A DNA stretch of 64,000 nt, taken from Thiomicrorhabdus aquaedulcis. Lineage in GTDB: Bacteria; Pseudomonadota; Gammaproteobacteria; Thiomicrospirales; Thiomicrospiraceae. The notes beneath the pieces are model-generated. The model saw only the letters and a program-made list of their open reading frames with translations. It was not told the DNA's origin and made no database searches. This document shows positions 63,811-64,000 of this stretch, piece by piece; position 1 is the first letter of the stretch; the number at the start of each line of letters is the position of its first letter. Position numbers and translations under genes: made by a program. Location: assembly GCF_004001325.1 (NCBI RefSeq), contig NZ_AP018722.1, positions 186,001 through 250,000 of the forward strand, given 5' to 3'.

Positions 63811-64000
63811 TCTAAAACCGTGCCGGTTAAGGCGCGGGCTTGCGCAAAGTCGTAAGCGGCCATGGCGTTTTTACCGGCCGGTTGCACCTGTTCAATTAAA
63901 ATGGGTTGCGTACCTGTGGCCACCACAATTCCTTGCTTATTAACCGCAATGACCAGGCCTGGTACGTTTGGTTCTGAGTTTGTTTTAAGTTCAGTTTGCG
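63807..64000 (-). CDS. fmt: Methionyl-tRNA formyltransferase, C-terminal end (continues beyond window)
   Basis: Only the last about 64 codons are present: VVATGTQPILIEQVQPAGKN, then AMAAYDFAQARALTGTVLE and stop. The C-terminal beta-barrel pattern and the position directly before rsmB with a 4-bp overlap identify fmt. A perfect palindrome at 63952 is read as PGL. Confidence 0.85.
   Translation of the reverse strand, partial: QTELKTNSEPNVPGLVIAVNKQGIVVATGTQPILIEQVQPAGKNAMAAYDFAQARALTGTVLE

Noticed and set aside
1-64000. CRISPR arrays, tRNA or rRNA genes, prophage
   Set aside because: No regularly spaced repeats, no tRNA cloverleaf or rRNA sequence recognised, and no phage structural genes.

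Overview
This looks like a chromosomal segment of a gammaproteobacterium with moderate GC. Sulfur-oxidising or microaerophilic relatives of Thiomicrospira fit best, but that genus-level placement is inference. Three gene orders support Gammaproteobacteria: hisBHAF-hisE-hinT-tatABC, fmt-rsmB-DUF4390-ntrY-ntrX-trkA-trkH, and a biotin cluster next to priA and comF. A near-perfect ParB site (parS) inside bioF and the fmt-rsmB-trkA block suggest an origin-proximal position. No rRNA, tRNA or CRISPR array was seen.

Layout. 1-4.1 kb: the end of a chemotaxis receptor gene, a lipoprotein gene and priA. 4.1-11.7 kb: biotin genes bioB, bioF, bioH and bioC on the minus strand, with a large DUF748 gene inserted. 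11.8-13.5 kb: comF and an HDOD-type gene. 13.6-14.9 kb: a complete IS3-family element with inverted repeats and a 3-bp target duplication. 15-17.4 kb: an MBOAT/SGNH pair, probably for O-acetylating a glycan. 17.4-25.9 kb (minus): YugP-type protease, secreted DUF255 thioredoxin-like protein, tatCBA, hinT and his genes. 26.2-35.2 kb (plus): cbb3 oxidase operon ccoNOQP behind an FNR-type box, a small membrane protein gene, and the assembly genes ccoG, ccoH, ccoI, ccoS. 35.4-36.7 kb: two unknown membrane-protein genes. 36.8-39.4 kb: an Hpt gene and a REC-PAS-GGDEF-EAL gene separated by a 159-bp MITE-like hairpin element. 39.5-43.7 kb: pip, typA and two YeeE/YedE genes. 43.9-54.5 kb: CHAD protein, metH, an outer-membrane barrel protein, trmA, a TauE-type exporter, a DUF3616 protein, ttcA and an LpxL-type acyltransferase. 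54.5-64 kb (minus): a methyltransferase, trkH, trkA, ntrX, ntrY, DUF4390, rsmB and the end of fmt.

Two patterns run through the whole window. First, the palindrome ACCAGGCCTGGT is extremely over-represented: 32 copies of its 8-bp core CAGGCCTG, 19 of them perfect 12-mers, in genes and between them. It behaves like a highly iterated palindrome of unknown function. Second, seven protein genes (hisB, ccoP, ccoH, the 35.4 kb gene, a YeeE gene, metH, ntrY) are each exactly one base short, nearly always explicable at a short A/T run, and the IS element shows the same kind of deficit. Homopolymer under-calling in the assembly is the simplest explanation, but a biological cause (slippage or decay) is not excluded.

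The genes combine into a respiratory module (cbb3 oxidase and its copper and haem assembly factors), protein export (Tat), histidine, biotin and methionine synthesis, potassium uptake with a two-component system, and tRNA/rRNA modification.
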